The position numbers were made by a program, and so were the translations under genes. A DNA stretch of 64,000 bases from Coriobacteriia bacterium (GTDB taxonomy: Bacteria > Actinomycetota > Coriobacteriia > Coriobacteriales > QAMH01). Below the pieces are notes generated by a model. The model made no database searches. It was not told the origin of the DNA and worked only from the letters and a program-made list of their open reading frames with translations. Numbering within the stretch: the stretch's first letter is position 1; the number at the start of each line of letters is the position of its first letter. The stretch is taken from NCBI GenBank assembly GCA_003149935.1, contig QAMH01000007.1:1-64000 (forward strand), read 5' to 3'. This document shows positions 25,363 to 34,935 of the stretch, piece after piece.

Positions 25363-26601
25363 ATGCTTGTGGCTTCCATGATGAGACGATTCGCGACCAC
25401 GGCTCTGGCCCTCGTGTTGGCCCTTGCCCTCGTACCGGCTGTTGCCCTGGCCAGTCCGGCACGGGCAGCGGATATCGCAAGCGGCACGAGCAACACCTGT
25501 TCCTGGACGATTGACGCTGCCGGTGCGCTCGTCATCGCGCCCTCAGATGGTGCCAGCGGCACACTCGATGACTATACGCGCGATGATGCCCCCTGGCTCG
25601 CCCATCGCGATGCGATCAAATCGGTCGTCATCAAGTCCGGCGTCAAGGCGAATGGCGGCCTCGTTGGCATCTTCTCGCGTTGCCCCAACCTCGCCTCCGT
25701 GGACCTTTCCGGTCTCGATAGCACCAATGCCACGAACATGGCCAACATGTTCTATTCCTGCACGGCGCTCAAGCAGCTGGACCTGACGGGCCTCAACACC
25801 GTTCGCGTGGAGACCATGAACTCCATGTTCAACAGCTGCCGCGCACTCGAATCGCTCAACCTCGCGGGCTTCAACACCGCCAACGTCTCGAGCATGAGCG
25901 GTATGTTCGCTGGCTGCTCCTCGCTTACCAAGCTCGACCTTTCGAGCTTCAACACCTGGCGCGCGATGAACATGAGCGGCATGTTCGAGTACTGCACGAT
26001 GCTCAAGGAGGTGAGGCTCGGCTCGAGCTTTAGCTTCAAGGGCGCCAAGGAAGAGGTGCTGACCGAGCTTCCCGGCGGCAACTGGCTGTCTGCTGCACTC
26101 GGTTATACCTTTACGGCGGCTGACCTTGCCGCACAGCGCAATGACACGACCGACAGCTACACCAAGGTGACGACCCCCATTGCCGACCCGGATACCTACG
26201 AGGCGATGTTCCGCCTCTACAACCCCAATAGCGGCGAGCACTTCTACACGTCGAGCACCGTCGAGCGCGACCACCTGATTAGCGTGGGCTGGAACGACGA
26301 GGGTACGGGTTGGACGGCGCCCAAGGCGGGCGATGCGGTCTACCGCCTCTACAACCCCTATGCCGGCGAGCATCATTACACGCTTTCCACCGTCGAGCGC
26401 GATAGCCTCATCGCCGCCGGCTGGAACGACGAGGGCATCGGCTGGCGCTCTGATCCGGCCCAGCGCGTTGCCTTATATCGCGTCTATAATCCCAACGAGT
26501 ATGCGAACAACCATCACTACACCAAGGAGGCCGGCGAACGCGATATCTTGCTCAGCAAAGGTTGGCAAGACGAGGGAACCGCCTGGTACGGCATCGGATA
26601 G
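25363..26601 (+). CDS. Secreted BspA-like protein with DUF5648
   Basis: A 412-residue exported protein: signal peptide (to about residue 36, PARAA), DUF285 repeats (about 95-215) and the three-module DUF5648 (about 275-412). The long frame back to 25093 overlaps the preceding gene and is rejected. ATG 25363 follows AAAGGAAA; ATG 25378 (MMRRF) is a possible alternative. It has no Ig-like or X2-like domain. Confidence 0.83.
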   Translation: MLVASMMRRFATTALALVLALALVPAVALASPARAADIASGTSNTCSWTIDAAGALVIAPSDGASGTLDDYTRDDAPWLAHRDAIKSVVIKSGVKANGGLVGIFSRCPNLASVDLSGLDSTNATNMANMFYSCTALKQLDLTGLNTVRVETMNSMFNSCRALESLNLAGFNTANVSSMSGMFAGCSSLTKLDLSSFNTWRAMNMSGMFEYCTMLKEVRLGSSFSFKGAKEEVLTELPGGNWLSAALGYTFTAADLAAQRNDTTDSYTKVTTPIADPDTYEAMFRLYNPNSGEHFYTSSTVERDHLISVGWNDEGTGWTAPKAGDAVYRLYNPYAGEHHYTLSTVERDSLIAAGWNDEGIGWRSDPAQRVALYRVYNPNEYANNHHYTKEAGERDILLSKGWQDEGTAWYGIG

Positions 26602-26607
26602 CGGGAC

Positions 26608-26738
26608 TGTCATTTCGAGCGAAATGGCGAGATTCCTCCATTACGCCGCCTATCGGCGGCTCCAGTCGGAATGACAATAATACCCACCCTTTGTCATTTC
26701 GAGCGAAGCGAACGAAGTGAGCGGAGTCGAGAAATCTC
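26608..26738. repeat. TGTCATTTCGA-type palindromic repeat cluster
   Basis: TGTCATTTCGAGCGA at 26608, a right end CAGTCGGAATGACA about 60 nt later, then another left end with GCGAACGAAGTGAGCGGAG. It fills the gap between two surface genes. Confidence 0.85.
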
Positions 26739-26769
26739 AAACGCTCTAGCAACGACGGAAAGGAAGCCC

Positions 26770-28143
26770 ATGAACGCGAAAGCACTGACCAAACGATTTG
26801 CGACCACGGCCCTGGCCCTCGCGCTGGTCGTCGCCTTCATGCCAGCCGTGGCGTGGACGGGCGCGGTGCCGCAGGCCCAGGCTGCCGATAACGCTGCCGC
26901 TTCTCACGAGATCGTGACCGTGACCGGCACGGAGGACTACGATGAAGCGCACGCGGTCCTCGACATCGTTAACAAGGAGCGTACGGCGCTGGGCCTCGAC
27001 CCCCTACAGCTTGACGTCGAGCTGACCGAGACCGCCATGCAGCGTGCCGCCGAGCTCTCCGTGCTCTACAGCCACAATCGCCCGGACGGAACGAACTGCT
27101 TAACCGCCTTTCCGACGATGGGCTTCACGACTTGGGGAGAGAACATCGCCATCGGCTATGGCAGCGCGGCAGACGTCATGGAGGGCTGGTTCTATAGCGA
27201 GCGCAAGCTCTACGAAGAGGGCGAGCGCGACCGCGACAAGGTCGGCCATTACCTCAACATCATCAATCCCGATTTCAAGTCCATCGGTATCGGCTGCTTC
27301 ATGCAGGGCACCTACTATTGGGAGCAGGCGCTAAGCGGTGAGGAGCCGGCTCGAATCACGACGGGAGGCACCGTCGAGAAGTCGCACAGGATCAACATCG
27401 ACTACGATGTCTGCGGTACGGACCAGGGCTTCAACAAGAACGATGATCTCACGGGCAAGACGCTTGCGGTGGGCGAAACCTTCGAGATGCACTATGACGT
27501 GACCAACGATCGTTGGCGCTACAACTACGTCACGCTTGACCCGAGCTGTGTGACCTGGACGAGCTCGGACACGAGCGTCTGCACCGTCGACCCTGCTGGC
27601 GTTGTCACGGCCCGTGCCGTGGGCAAGGCGACGGTCACCGCAACGCTGCCCTCGGGTCGCTCCCTCTCGCATGAGTGGACGGTTGTCGAGGCGAAGCCCG
27701 AGTCCACTCAGGTGATGTACCGCCTCTACAATCCCAATAGCGGCGAGCACTTCTACACGGCCAGCACCGTCGAGCGCGACGCCACGATAGCCGCCGGCTG
27801 GAATGACGAGGGCATCGGCTGGACTGCTCCCAGCGAGTCGAACACACCGGTCTACCGCCTGTACTCGGGGACAGACCACCATTACACGATGAGCATCGTC
27901 GAGCGTGACCATCTCATCGATGTCGGTTGGACGCTCGAGGGTGACAACGCCGAAGGCATCGCGTGGTACTCCGATGATCAGAAGCGCGTGCCGCTGTATC
28001 GCCAGTTCAATCCCAACGTTGATCCGAGTGCGCCTCTCAATAACTCCGGCTCGCACAACTATACGACCAGCCTTGAGGAGCATGAGCAGCTGATTTCGAT
28101 TGGCTGGCGCGGCGAGGACGTCGGCTGGTACGGCGTGGGGTAA
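26770..28143 (+). CDS. Secreted CAP-domain protein with Big2 and DUF5648
   Basis: A 457-residue exported protein. The signal peptide ends about residue 40 (AQAAD). The CAP domain (about 55-190) shows IVNKERTALG, YSHNRPDG and GENIAIG; a Big2-like domain lies at about 240-310. The C-terminal DUF5648 is a variant with RLYSGTDHHYT and a longer third module (FNPNVDPSAPLNNSG), shared with the end of the gene at 30559. ATG 26770 has AAAGGAAG upstream; the frame back to 26671 runs into the repeat cluster. Confidence 0.85.
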   Translation: MNAKALTKRFATTALALALVVAFMPAVAWTGAVPQAQAADNAAASHEIVTVTGTEDYDEAHAVLDIVNKERTALGLDPLQLDVELTETAMQRAAELSVLYSHNRPDGTNCLTAFPTMGFTTWGENIAIGYGSAADVMEGWFYSERKLYEEGERDRDKVGHYLNIINPDFKSIGIGCFMQGTYYWEQALSGEEPARITTGGTVEKSHRINIDYDVCGTDQGFNKNDDLTGKTLAVGETFEMHYDVTNDRWRYNYVTLDPSCVTWTSSDTSVCTVDPAGVVTARAVGKATVTATLPSGRSLSHEWTVVEAKPESTQVMYRLYNPNSGEHFYTASTVERDATIAAGWNDEGIGWTAPSESNTPVYRLYSGTDHHYTMSIVERDHLIDVGWTLEGDNAEGIAWYSDDQKRVPLYRQFNPNVDPSAPLNNSGSHNYTTSLEEHEQLISIGWRGEDVGWYGVG

Positions 28144-28148
28144 CCTCC

Positions 28149-28353
28149 TGTCATTTCGACCGGAGGCGCGTAGCGCCGCAGTGGAGAAATCTCGCCACTG
28201 AGATTCCTCCATTACGCCGCCTATCGGCGGCTTCAGTCGGAATGACAATAATGCATTCGACCGAAGCGACCGTACCCCCATTGTCATTTCGACCGGAGCG
28301 AAGGGACGCCCCCTGTCATTTCGAGCGGAGCGGAGCGGAGTCGAGAAATCTCT
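28149..28353. repeat. TGTCATTTCGA-type palindromic repeat cluster
   Basis: Three left ends (TGTCATTTCGACCGG and TGTCATTTCGAGCGG types) and one CAGTCGGAATGACA right end in about 205 nt. The rest of the gap to 28582 holds a separate inverted repeat. Confidence 0.85.
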
Positions 28354-28375
28354 CCTCCTCTGCCCGAAAGCAACG

Positions 28376-28505
28376 GCGCAGACCCAGAAATGAGTCCGGG
28401 CCGTCTCGTTTCGGCGGATTCTGCCAAGACGCTCCCGCACAGCCCCGCGCTGTGGGTCTACGCGGCACCAAATCGGCCGCATGCAACCCTCGCATGGGTC
28501 TGCGC
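28376..28505. repeat. Inverted repeat GCGCAGACCCA / TGGGTCTGCGC
   Basis: The 11-bp arms at 28376-28386 and 28495-28505 are perfect; a weaker third copy (TGTGGGTCTACGCGG) lies at 28451-28465. TATCAT at 28528-28533 could be the -10 box of the next gene. No gene is visible here. Confidence 0.55.
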
Positions 28506-28582
28506 AGCTCAAACCGGGCAACGGGGTCGTATCATGGACGCATCTAGCTGACGCGTACCCGCCCACGGAGAGGACGAGCACG

Positions 28583-30535
28583 ATGATGAAGAGATTCGCG
28601 AGCACGGCGCTGGCAATTGCACTGGTGGCGGCGCTTGTTCCCATGGCAGCCGCTTTCGCTGCAACTCCGCGGGCGACGGTAAACCAGGACACTCTGACCA
28701 TTAGCGGCACGGAGCATTACGATATGGCCCACGAGGCCCTTGCCATCGTCAACAAAGAACGAGCGGCTCTAGGTTATGCGCCCCTCCAATTCGATGCGGA
28801 GCTTATGGAGACCGCCCTGCTGCGCTCTGCCGAGATAGCGGTAAATTACGACCATGTTCGTCCGGATGGATCCGAATGGTTCACTGCCTTTCCCGGAGGA
28901 GAAGCTGATGGCGATGGCTTCCAGGGAGGAAGCATAGCGGCGGGGCAGAAGAGCGCGGCCGCGGTCATGCAAACGTGGCTCTACGATGCGCGTCAGGTTT
29001 GCCGGTGGGAAGACCAGGGCATAACCTTGGAAGATGCCATCGTTGCCGGTAACTATCGTTTGCCCAGCGGTGTCCTGATCACGGAAGGTACGAGCGACCG
29101 TTGGGTTTCGCTCTATTACGAGAACATCATCAATCCCGATTACAAGTCAACCGGCATTGGCTGTTTCTTCCATGACGGCATGTACTATTGGCAGCAGTCG
29201 TTCAGCACCGAGGATGCGCAAGGCAGCGTCAAGACCGGTAGCGCGCCCGTGACTCGTCGCATGCTCGTCGACTATGTCTTCTGCGGTGCCAACCATGTTT
29301 TCAACGCAGGCTTCGATTTTGCTACAAAGCCGTCGTTGGCCCCAGGCGAGACCTTTGCCATGAGTTACTGCATAAAGAATGATGGCTTTGATCGCGCCCA
29401 TTGCGCCATCGATGCCGGCAACGCCGTCTGGGCGAGCTCGAACCCCGGCGTCTGCACTGTCGACCAAGACGGCATCGTTACCGCCAAGGCCATAGGCAAC
29501 GCCACCATCACCGCCACGCTTCCGTCTGGCAGAAGCGTCTCGCACGAATGGAGCGTGAAGTCTTCGTTGGGCGATGCAGTCGTGTCGGGCATTCCGAGCG
29601 TGACCTATACGGGATACAAGATAAAGCCAGACCCCACGGTCACTCTTGGTGGCAAGCGCCTTGTCGCGGGCATCGACTACACGCTCGGTTATGCGAATAA
29701 CGTCAATGCGGGAAGCGATGCGAGGATTATCTTGACGGGCATTGGTGACTACGCTGGTTCGAAGACCGTCTATTTCGAGATTGGTCCTGCGCCGATTACT
29801 TCGGCAACGCTGAACTACACCCAGTTCACCTACGATGGCACGGAAAAGAAGCCTGCCGTGACCGTGAGGTCTGGAAACAAGGTTCTAGGCGAAGGTGACT
29901 ATCAGATATCCTGGCTCAATGACGATATGACGAGTGTGGGCACCAAGGTCATCGAGGTAAGCGGGCTTGGCAATTATGGCGGCACGGTGAGGGCCACCTA
30001 CGAAATTGTAGCTGCCGCCGCACCGCAAGAGCCGCCAGCGCCAGATTCCCCATCGGATCCAGATGCTCCTGACCAGCCGGAAGTGCAAGACCCTGATGTA
30101 CCTGAGGAGCCCGATGCGCCCACCGCGCAGCCTCAGACCATGCACCGTCTCTATAACCCCAACTCCGGCGAGCATTTCTACACTTCGAGCGACGTGGAGC
30201 GCTCCGCCGTAGTCGCAGCCGGTTGGATTGACGAGGGTGTTGGCTGGACCGCGCCTGATGATGGTATCCAGGTCTATCGTCTCTACAATCCCTATGCGGG
30301 CGAGCATCATTACACCATCTCCGTCGAGGAGCGCGACATGCTGGTTTCCGTGGGCTGGGTCTGGGAGGAAGGCGGCTGGTTTTCCGACCCTGATCAGGCC
30401 GTCCCGCTATATCGTGCCTATAATCCCAACGCCTACTCGAACAACCATCACTACACCGCCGATCTAGGCGAGTTTCAACGGCTGATTTATCTGGGTTGGG
30501 TTGACGAAGGCGTCGGCTGGTATGGTGTGGGGTAG
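28583..30535 (+). CDS. Secreted CAP-domain protein with Big2, Ig-like and DUF5648 modules
   Basis: A 650-residue exported protein. Signal peptide ends at about residue 27 (AAAFA). The CAP-like domain (about 40-215) has IVNKERAALGY and YDHVRPDG but is more diverged, with GGSIAAGQ in place of GENIAMG. Big2-like (about 275-330) and two Ig-like repeats (about 335-490) precede a Pro/Asp/Glu linker and the three-module DUF5648. The ATG 28583 has GGAGAGGA upstream; the frame back to 28481 lacks a ribosome site. The next gene starts 23 nt downstream and resembles this gene's end. Confidence 0.84.
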   Translation: MMKRFASTALAIALVAALVPMAAAFAATPRATVNQDTLTISGTEHYDMAHEALAIVNKERAALGYAPLQFDAELMETALLRSAEIAVNYDHVRPDGSEWFTAFPGGEADGDGFQGGSIAAGQKSAAAVMQTWLYDARQVCRWEDQGITLEDAIVAGNYRLPSGVLITEGTSDRWVSLYYENIINPDYKSTGIGCFFHDGMYYWQQSFSTEDAQGSVKTGSAPVTRRMLVDYVFCGANHVFNAGFDFATKPSLAPGETFAMSYCIKNDGFDRAHCAIDAGNAVWASSNPGVCTVDQDGIVTAKAIGNATITATLPSGRSVSHEWSVKSSLGDAVVSGIPSVTYTGYKIKPDPTVTLGGKRLVAGIDYTLGYANNVNAGSDARIILTGIGDYAGSKTVYFEIGPAPITSATLNYTQFTYDGTEKKPAVTVRSGNKVLGEGDYQISWLNDDMTSVGTKVIEVSGLGNYGGTVRATYEIVAAAAPQEPPAPDSPSDPDAPDQPEVQDPDVPEEPDAPTAQPQTMHRLYNPNSGEHFYTSSDVERSAVVAAGWIDEGVGWTAPDDGIQVYRLYNPYAGEHHYTISVEERDMLVSVGWVWEEGGWFSDPDQAVPLYRAYNPNAYSNNHHYTADLGEFQRLIYLGWVDEGVGWYGVG

Positions 30536-30558
30536 CAGGAAGTGAAAGGAAACGTTAC

Positions 30559-32898
30559 ATGAGAAAGGCACTATCCGTCTTCTTTAGCGCAGCGCTGGCG
30601 CTCGCCATGTTGCCCGCGGTGGCGTTTGCCGCGCCCGTGGTCCAGTCTGACGCCGACGCGTCGCTGACTGCCCAGGTATCGGATGATCAAACCGAGGTCA
30701 TGTACCGCCTCTATAACCCCAATAGCGGCGAGCACTTCTACACGTCCTCGACTGTCGAGCGCGACAACGTCATCGCCGCGGGCTGGGATGACGAGGGCAT
30801 CGGCTGGACGGCCCCCATCCGGGGCATCCAGGTCTATCGCCTCTACAACCCCTTCGCTGGCGAGCATCATTACACCACCTCGCCCGACGAGCGCGACATG
30901 CTCGTGGGTGCCGGTTGGACCTGGGAGGAGGGAGGCTGGCTTTCCGATCCCGATAAGGCCGTGCCCCTGTACCGCGCCTACAATCCTAACGCCTATGCCA
31001 ACAACCACCACTACACCACCGATTGGGGCGAGTTCCAGACGCTCCTCTCCCTCGGCTGGCAGGACGAGGGCGTCGGTTGGTACGGCGTGAACCCCAACTC
31101 CGGGGATGCTGGGAACGATTCCGGTAACTCTGGCAACGGCTCCAACGGCTCAAACGATTCCGGTGACTCCAACAACCCCGGAGGCTCGGGAGACTCGGGC
31201 ACCGACTCTGACGATTCCGCGACAATATATGTCGTCACCTTTGATGGCAACGGCGGGACCATGACCGGTGCGGTGCAGCGCTCCGTGAAGAAGGGAAGCG
31301 CCCTTGGCGATGGGCCGATGGTGACTCGTGATGGCTACGACTTCACCGGCTGGTTCACCTCGCCCCATGGAGGCAACCAATACACGTCTTCGACGCCGGT
31401 CAACAGTGACGTGAAGCTCTTTGCCGGCTGGAAGCTCAAGGTCACCGATCCTGACGAGAAGCCCACGTATCGTGTGCAGTTCAATGCCACCGGCGGGTCG
31501 GGTACCATGTCGCCGATTTCCTACTACCGCGACACCACCTATAGCCTACCCCGCAATCTCTACAGTCGCAGCGGGTACACGTTCGACGGTTGGGCGACGG
31601 AGCAGGGTGGCGCCAAGCGCTTCTCTGACGGCGAGCAGGTGAGCAACCTCGGACTCGGCGGAAGCACCATCATCCTTTACGCCCGTTGGAAGGCGAATAC
31701 GACCGCTGCAGCAGCCGCTTTCGCTGCAACTCCGCAAGCAACGGCAAATCAGGATACGACATCGTTGAGCGATGCGGTCGTCGCCCCCATTCCAAGCGTC
31801 ACCTATACGGGAGCCGAGATAAAACCGGATCCTGCCGTGACGATCGATGGCAAGCGCCTTGTCAGGGGCGTTGATTATTCGCTCAGCTACGCAAGCAACA
31901 TCGACGCTACCGAGAGGGCGACCGTGATCATCGAGGGCATGGGAAGCTATACGGGACGCAAGTACGCCTACTTCACGATCGAGCGTGCCTCGATCACCGA
32001 TGCAAGCGTGACGGCGAACCCAGCGCAGTACATCTATGACGGCGCGGAGAAAACGCCGGCTGTGACCGTGAATCTTGGCGGCAAGACGCTCCAGGACGGC
32101 CCAGACTACTATGTCTATCCCGTGACAGATAATGTCAATGTCGGGACCAAGGTCCTGCACGTATACGGAGAGGGCAACTATTCGGGCACCAAACCCGTCG
32201 CCTATACCATCACTCCCGCCCAGCTCAGCTCCGTGAGCCTCAGCGAGACGCGCCTTACCTATACCGGCTTTTGGCAGGAGCCCAAGCTAACCGTGATGGG
32301 TGCTGGCAAGGTGCTCGAGGAGTGGACCGACTACACCGTTTCGTATCCTAATGACTGCACCAGTGTCGGCACGAAACACCTGGTCATAACCGGATGCAAG
32401 AACTTTACCGGTACGCTGGAGGCAGAGTTCGAGATCGTCCCCGAAGCATCAAGCGATCCTTCGAACCCCGTGGCCACCCAGGTGATGTACCGCGCCTACA
32501 ACCCCAACTCCGGCGAGCACTTCTACACGGCGCACTACGCCGAGGTGGAATCCATCGTGGCCGCGGGATGGCAGTACGAGGGCGAGGCGTGGACCGCGCC
32601 GGTGACGAGCGCCACGCCGGTCTACCGCCTGTACTCGGGCACCGACCACCACTACACCACGAGCGTCGTCGAGCGCGACCACCTCGTGTCCGTGGGCTGG
32701 AGCGACGAGGGCATCGGCTGGTACTCCGACGACAACGAGGCCGTCGGGCTTCACCGCCTGTTCAACCCCAACGTCGATCCCAACGCGCCGACCAACAACT
32801 CCGGAAGCCACCACTACACCACGAGCGAGGTCGAGCGTGACCACCTGGTCTCCATCGGCTGGCGCTACGAGGACTTCGGCTGGTACGGGGTGAGGTAA
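30559..32898 (+). CDS. Secreted mosaic protein: two DUF5648 regions, InlB B-repeats, Ig-like repeats
   Basis: A 779-residue exported protein with signal peptide (to about residue 23). DUF5648 follows immediately (about 48-178), closely related to the end of the gene upstream. Then come a Gly/Ser/Asn/Asp linker, two InlB/Listeria-Bacteroides B-repeats (about 228-295 and 302-375, VTFDGNGG and GYTFDGWAT), a short Ala-rich patch, three Ig-like repeats (about 410-630) and a second, variant DUF5648 (about 645-779). The Ala-rich patch (coded around 31711-31735) is identical in DNA to the upstream gene's signal-peptide end, so this gene looks like a fusion of two former genes. Confidence 0.85.
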   Translation: MRKALSVFFSAALALAMLPAVAFAAPVVQSDADASLTAQVSDDQTEVMYRLYNPNSGEHFYTSSTVERDNVIAAGWDDEGIGWTAPIRGIQVYRLYNPFAGEHHYTTSPDERDMLVGAGWTWEEGGWLSDPDKAVPLYRAYNPNAYANNHHYTTDWGEFQTLLSLGWQDEGVGWYGVNPNSGDAGNDSGNSGNGSNGSNDSGDSNNPGGSGDSGTDSDDSATIYVVTFDGNGGTMTGAVQRSVKKGSALGDGPMVTRDGYDFTGWFTSPHGGNQYTSSTPVNSDVKLFAGWKLKVTDPDEKPTYRVQFNATGGSGTMSPISYYRDTTYSLPRNLYSRSGYTFDGWATEQGGAKRFSDGEQVSNLGLGGSTIILYARWKANTTAAAAAFAATPQATANQDTTSLSDAVVAPIPSVTYTGAEIKPDPAVTIDGKRLVRGVDYSLSYASNIDATERATVIIEGMGSYTGRKYAYFTIERASITDASVTANPAQYIYDGAEKTPAVTVNLGGKTLQDGPDYYVYPVTDNVNVGTKVLHVYGEGNYSGTKPVAYTITPAQLSSVSLSETRLTYTGFWQEPKLTVMGAGKVLEEWTDYTVSYPNDCTSVGTKHLVITGCKNFTGTLEAEFEIVPEASSDPSNPVATQVMYRAYNPNSGEHFYTAHYAEVESIVAAGWQYEGEAWTAPVTSATPVYRLYSGTDHHYTTSVVERDHLVSVGWSDEGIGWYSDDNEAVGLHRLFNPNVDPNAPTNNSGSHHYTTSEVERDHLVSIGWRYEDFGWYGVR

Positions 32899-32910
32899 GT
32901 TCGAACGAAG

Positions 32911-32992
32911 GGCGAGATTTCTCCACTCCGGCGCTTCGCGCCTCCGGTCGAAATGACAGGGGAGGCGTGCGGCCCCTCCGGTCGGAATGACA
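32911..32992. repeat. TGTCATTTCGA-type repeat, right ends only
   Basis: Two right-hand ends of the CCTCCGGTCGAAATGACA type without a clear left end; a lone TGTCATTTCGG occurs at 33070. The copy seems to be a remnant. Confidence 0.7.
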
Positions 32993-33089
32993 ATGGTGCC
33001 GCTGGCATTCTCAATTGTCGAGGGCTTGTGAAGTGCCGGAAACGATTGCGTACCGCACCCCGATTTACTTGTCATTTCGGCGAGTTATC

Positions 33090-33118
33090 TTGGAGAGGAC
33101 CGCGGCAGTCCGTACAAT
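33090..33118 (+). promoter_or_regulatory. Promoter of the CAP-like surface gene
   Basis: TTGGAG (33090-33095), 17 nt, TACAAT (33113-33118), with the preceding AGTCCG shared with the candidate at 18105-18133. It would drive the three-gene group 33169-37621. Confidence 0.6.
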
Positions 33119-33168
33119 GCTCCAAAGAATCGCAACAGGCTCCCGTGCCGGCTTGAAAGGAACCTGAG

Positions 33169-34911
33169 ATGTTCGCACAACCAAAGACTTCGTTCTCGAA
33201 AAAGATCATAGCCTGCCTCTGCGCGCTTGCCTTTGCCGCAAGCCTCATGCCCGTTGCCGCTTTTGCAGCACCGACGCAACAGGAAGCGGCCGCGGAGGAC
33301 TCCGCTCTCGTTGCCCAGGCAGATGGCAAGCTTGACGTTACCTACCATAGCGAGCGGGAGATCAAGAACTACTACCGCGAGCACAACATCAACCTGAACC
33401 AGGGCGTGAGCTTTTCGGCGGTCCCCAACGCGACGAGCCCCTATGCCGTGGGTGCCATGAGCAAGACATCCCTCGAGCAGTCGCTCGCCACGCTCAATTT
33501 CGTTCGCTTTGTCGCGGGCCTCGATGCCAACGTCACCCTTGATGACGAGTACACGCAGCTCGCCCAGGCGGCCGCGCTCGTCGATGCCGCAAACGGCCAG
33601 CTCACTCACACTCCCACTCGCCCCGAGGGAATGACGAGCGACATGTACGAGAAGGGCCTCGCGGGCGCTCAGGCAAGCAATCTGTATGCCTCGTCCGGAA
33701 CCGGCAGCATCAATGCGGCCATCCTTTCCTGGCTCGACGACTCTGACGAGCACAACATCTCGGTTCTTGGTCATCGTCGCTGGGTGCTGAATCCCTACAT
33801 GGGCAAGACCGGCTTTGGTGCCGTGGCAGATTCTGGTGGCAAGGGTGGCTTCAGAGGCTGGGGCGCCATGTACTCGATTGACAACAGCAATACGCGTGCC
33901 TCGCAGAAGAACGTCGCCTGGCCTGCGGAGAACACCCCCATGGAGCTCTTCGCTTCCGATAGCGCCTGGTCGCTTTCCACGGGCGCCGATCTTGACGCCT
34001 CCCAGGTGAAGGTCACGGTCACGCGCAATTCCGACATGAAGACCTGGAATCTCTCTCAGGGCAGCGCCGATGGTGACTTTTACGTCAACAACGATAACTA
34101 CGGACAGAAGGGTTGCGTTATCTTCCGCCCCAAGGACCTCTCCGTTGGCGTGGGAAGCGGCGAAAACGACTTCTACCAGGTTTCCGTCACGGGTATTCCC
34201 AATCCCGTGAGCTACAAGGTGAGCTTCTTCGGCCTGAGCGACGAGATTACCTCGGTCACACTGCCCCAGACCGAATACGAGTACACCGGCTCCGAGATCA
34301 CGCCCAAGCCGAGCGTCAAATACTATGACCGCCTACTCACCCAGGACAGGGATTACGAGGTCGCCTACAGCAACAACGTCAACGAGGGAACAGCCACGGT
34401 CAAGGTTACCGGTATCGGGACCTACACGGGTACGCTGACGACCACGTTCAAGATCGTGCCGCCTTCGGCCACTAAACCGAGCGACCCGCAACCTTCGGAC
34501 CCCATCGGCACGCCCGTCGTCATGTATCGCCTTTACAATCCCAACAGCGGCGAGCATTTCTACACCGCGAGCGAGTACGAGCGCGCTTATCTCATCAACA
34601 TCGGTTGGAACAACGAGGATGTTGGCTGGATTGCGCCTTCCGATGGTGACCCCGTCTATCGCCTCTACAACTCCTATGCCGGCGAGCATCACTACACGCT
34701 GTCGGCCTACGAGCGCGACCATCTCATCAGCGTCGGCTGGAACGATGAGGGTATCGGCTGGTATTCCGGCGGACGCACGCCGTTATACCGTCAGTACAAC
34801 CCTAATGCCTACGCCAACAACCATAACTACACGACCAGCGAATACGAGCGAGACAACGTGCTCGCCGCTGGCTGGAACGACGAGGGCATCGGCTGGTACG
34901 GCATCGAGTAG
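33169..34911 (+). CDS. Secreted CAP-superfamily protein with Ig-like repeat and DUF5648
   Basis: A 580-residue exported protein. Signal peptide ends near residue 34 (AAFA). The large N-terminal domain (about 55-350) includes LATLNFVRFVAGLDANVT, NGQLTHTPTRPEG and SVLGHRRWVLNPYMGKTGFG, features of the bacterial CAP-like (YkwD/SCP) group, followed by a domain with NDNYGQKGCVIFRP. One Ig-like repeat (about 360-440) and a three-module DUF5648 end the protein. ATG 33169 follows AAAGGAA. First gene of a probable three-gene operon. Confidence 0.83.
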   Translation: MFAQPKTSFSKKIIACLCALAFAASLMPVAAFAAPTQQEAAAEDSALVAQADGKLDVTYHSEREIKNYYREHNINLNQGVSFSAVPNATSPYAVGAMSKTSLEQSLATLNFVRFVAGLDANVTLDDEYTQLAQAAALVDAANGQLTHTPTRPEGMTSDMYEKGLAGAQASNLYASSGTGSINAAILSWLDDSDEHNISVLGHRRWVLNPYMGKTGFGAVADSGGKGGFRGWGAMYSIDNSNTRASQKNVAWPAENTPMELFASDSAWSLSTGADLDASQVKVTVTRNSDMKTWNLSQGSADGDFYVNNDNYGQKGCVIFRPKDLSVGVGSGENDFYQVSVTGIPNPVSYKVSFFGLSDEITSVTLPQTEYEYTGSEITPKPSVKYYDRLLTQDRDYEVAYSNNVNEGTATVKVTGIGTYTGTLTTTFKIVPPSATKPSDPQPSDPIGTPVVMYRLYNPNSGEHFYTASEYERAYLINIGWNNEDVGWIAPSDGDPVYRLYNSYAGEHHYTLSAYERDHLISVGWNDEGIGWYSGGRTPLYRQYNPNAYANNHNYTTSEYERDNVLAAGWNDEGIGWYGIE

Positions 34912-34935
34912 CCCGAGATCCAAGGAGGATAGAGC

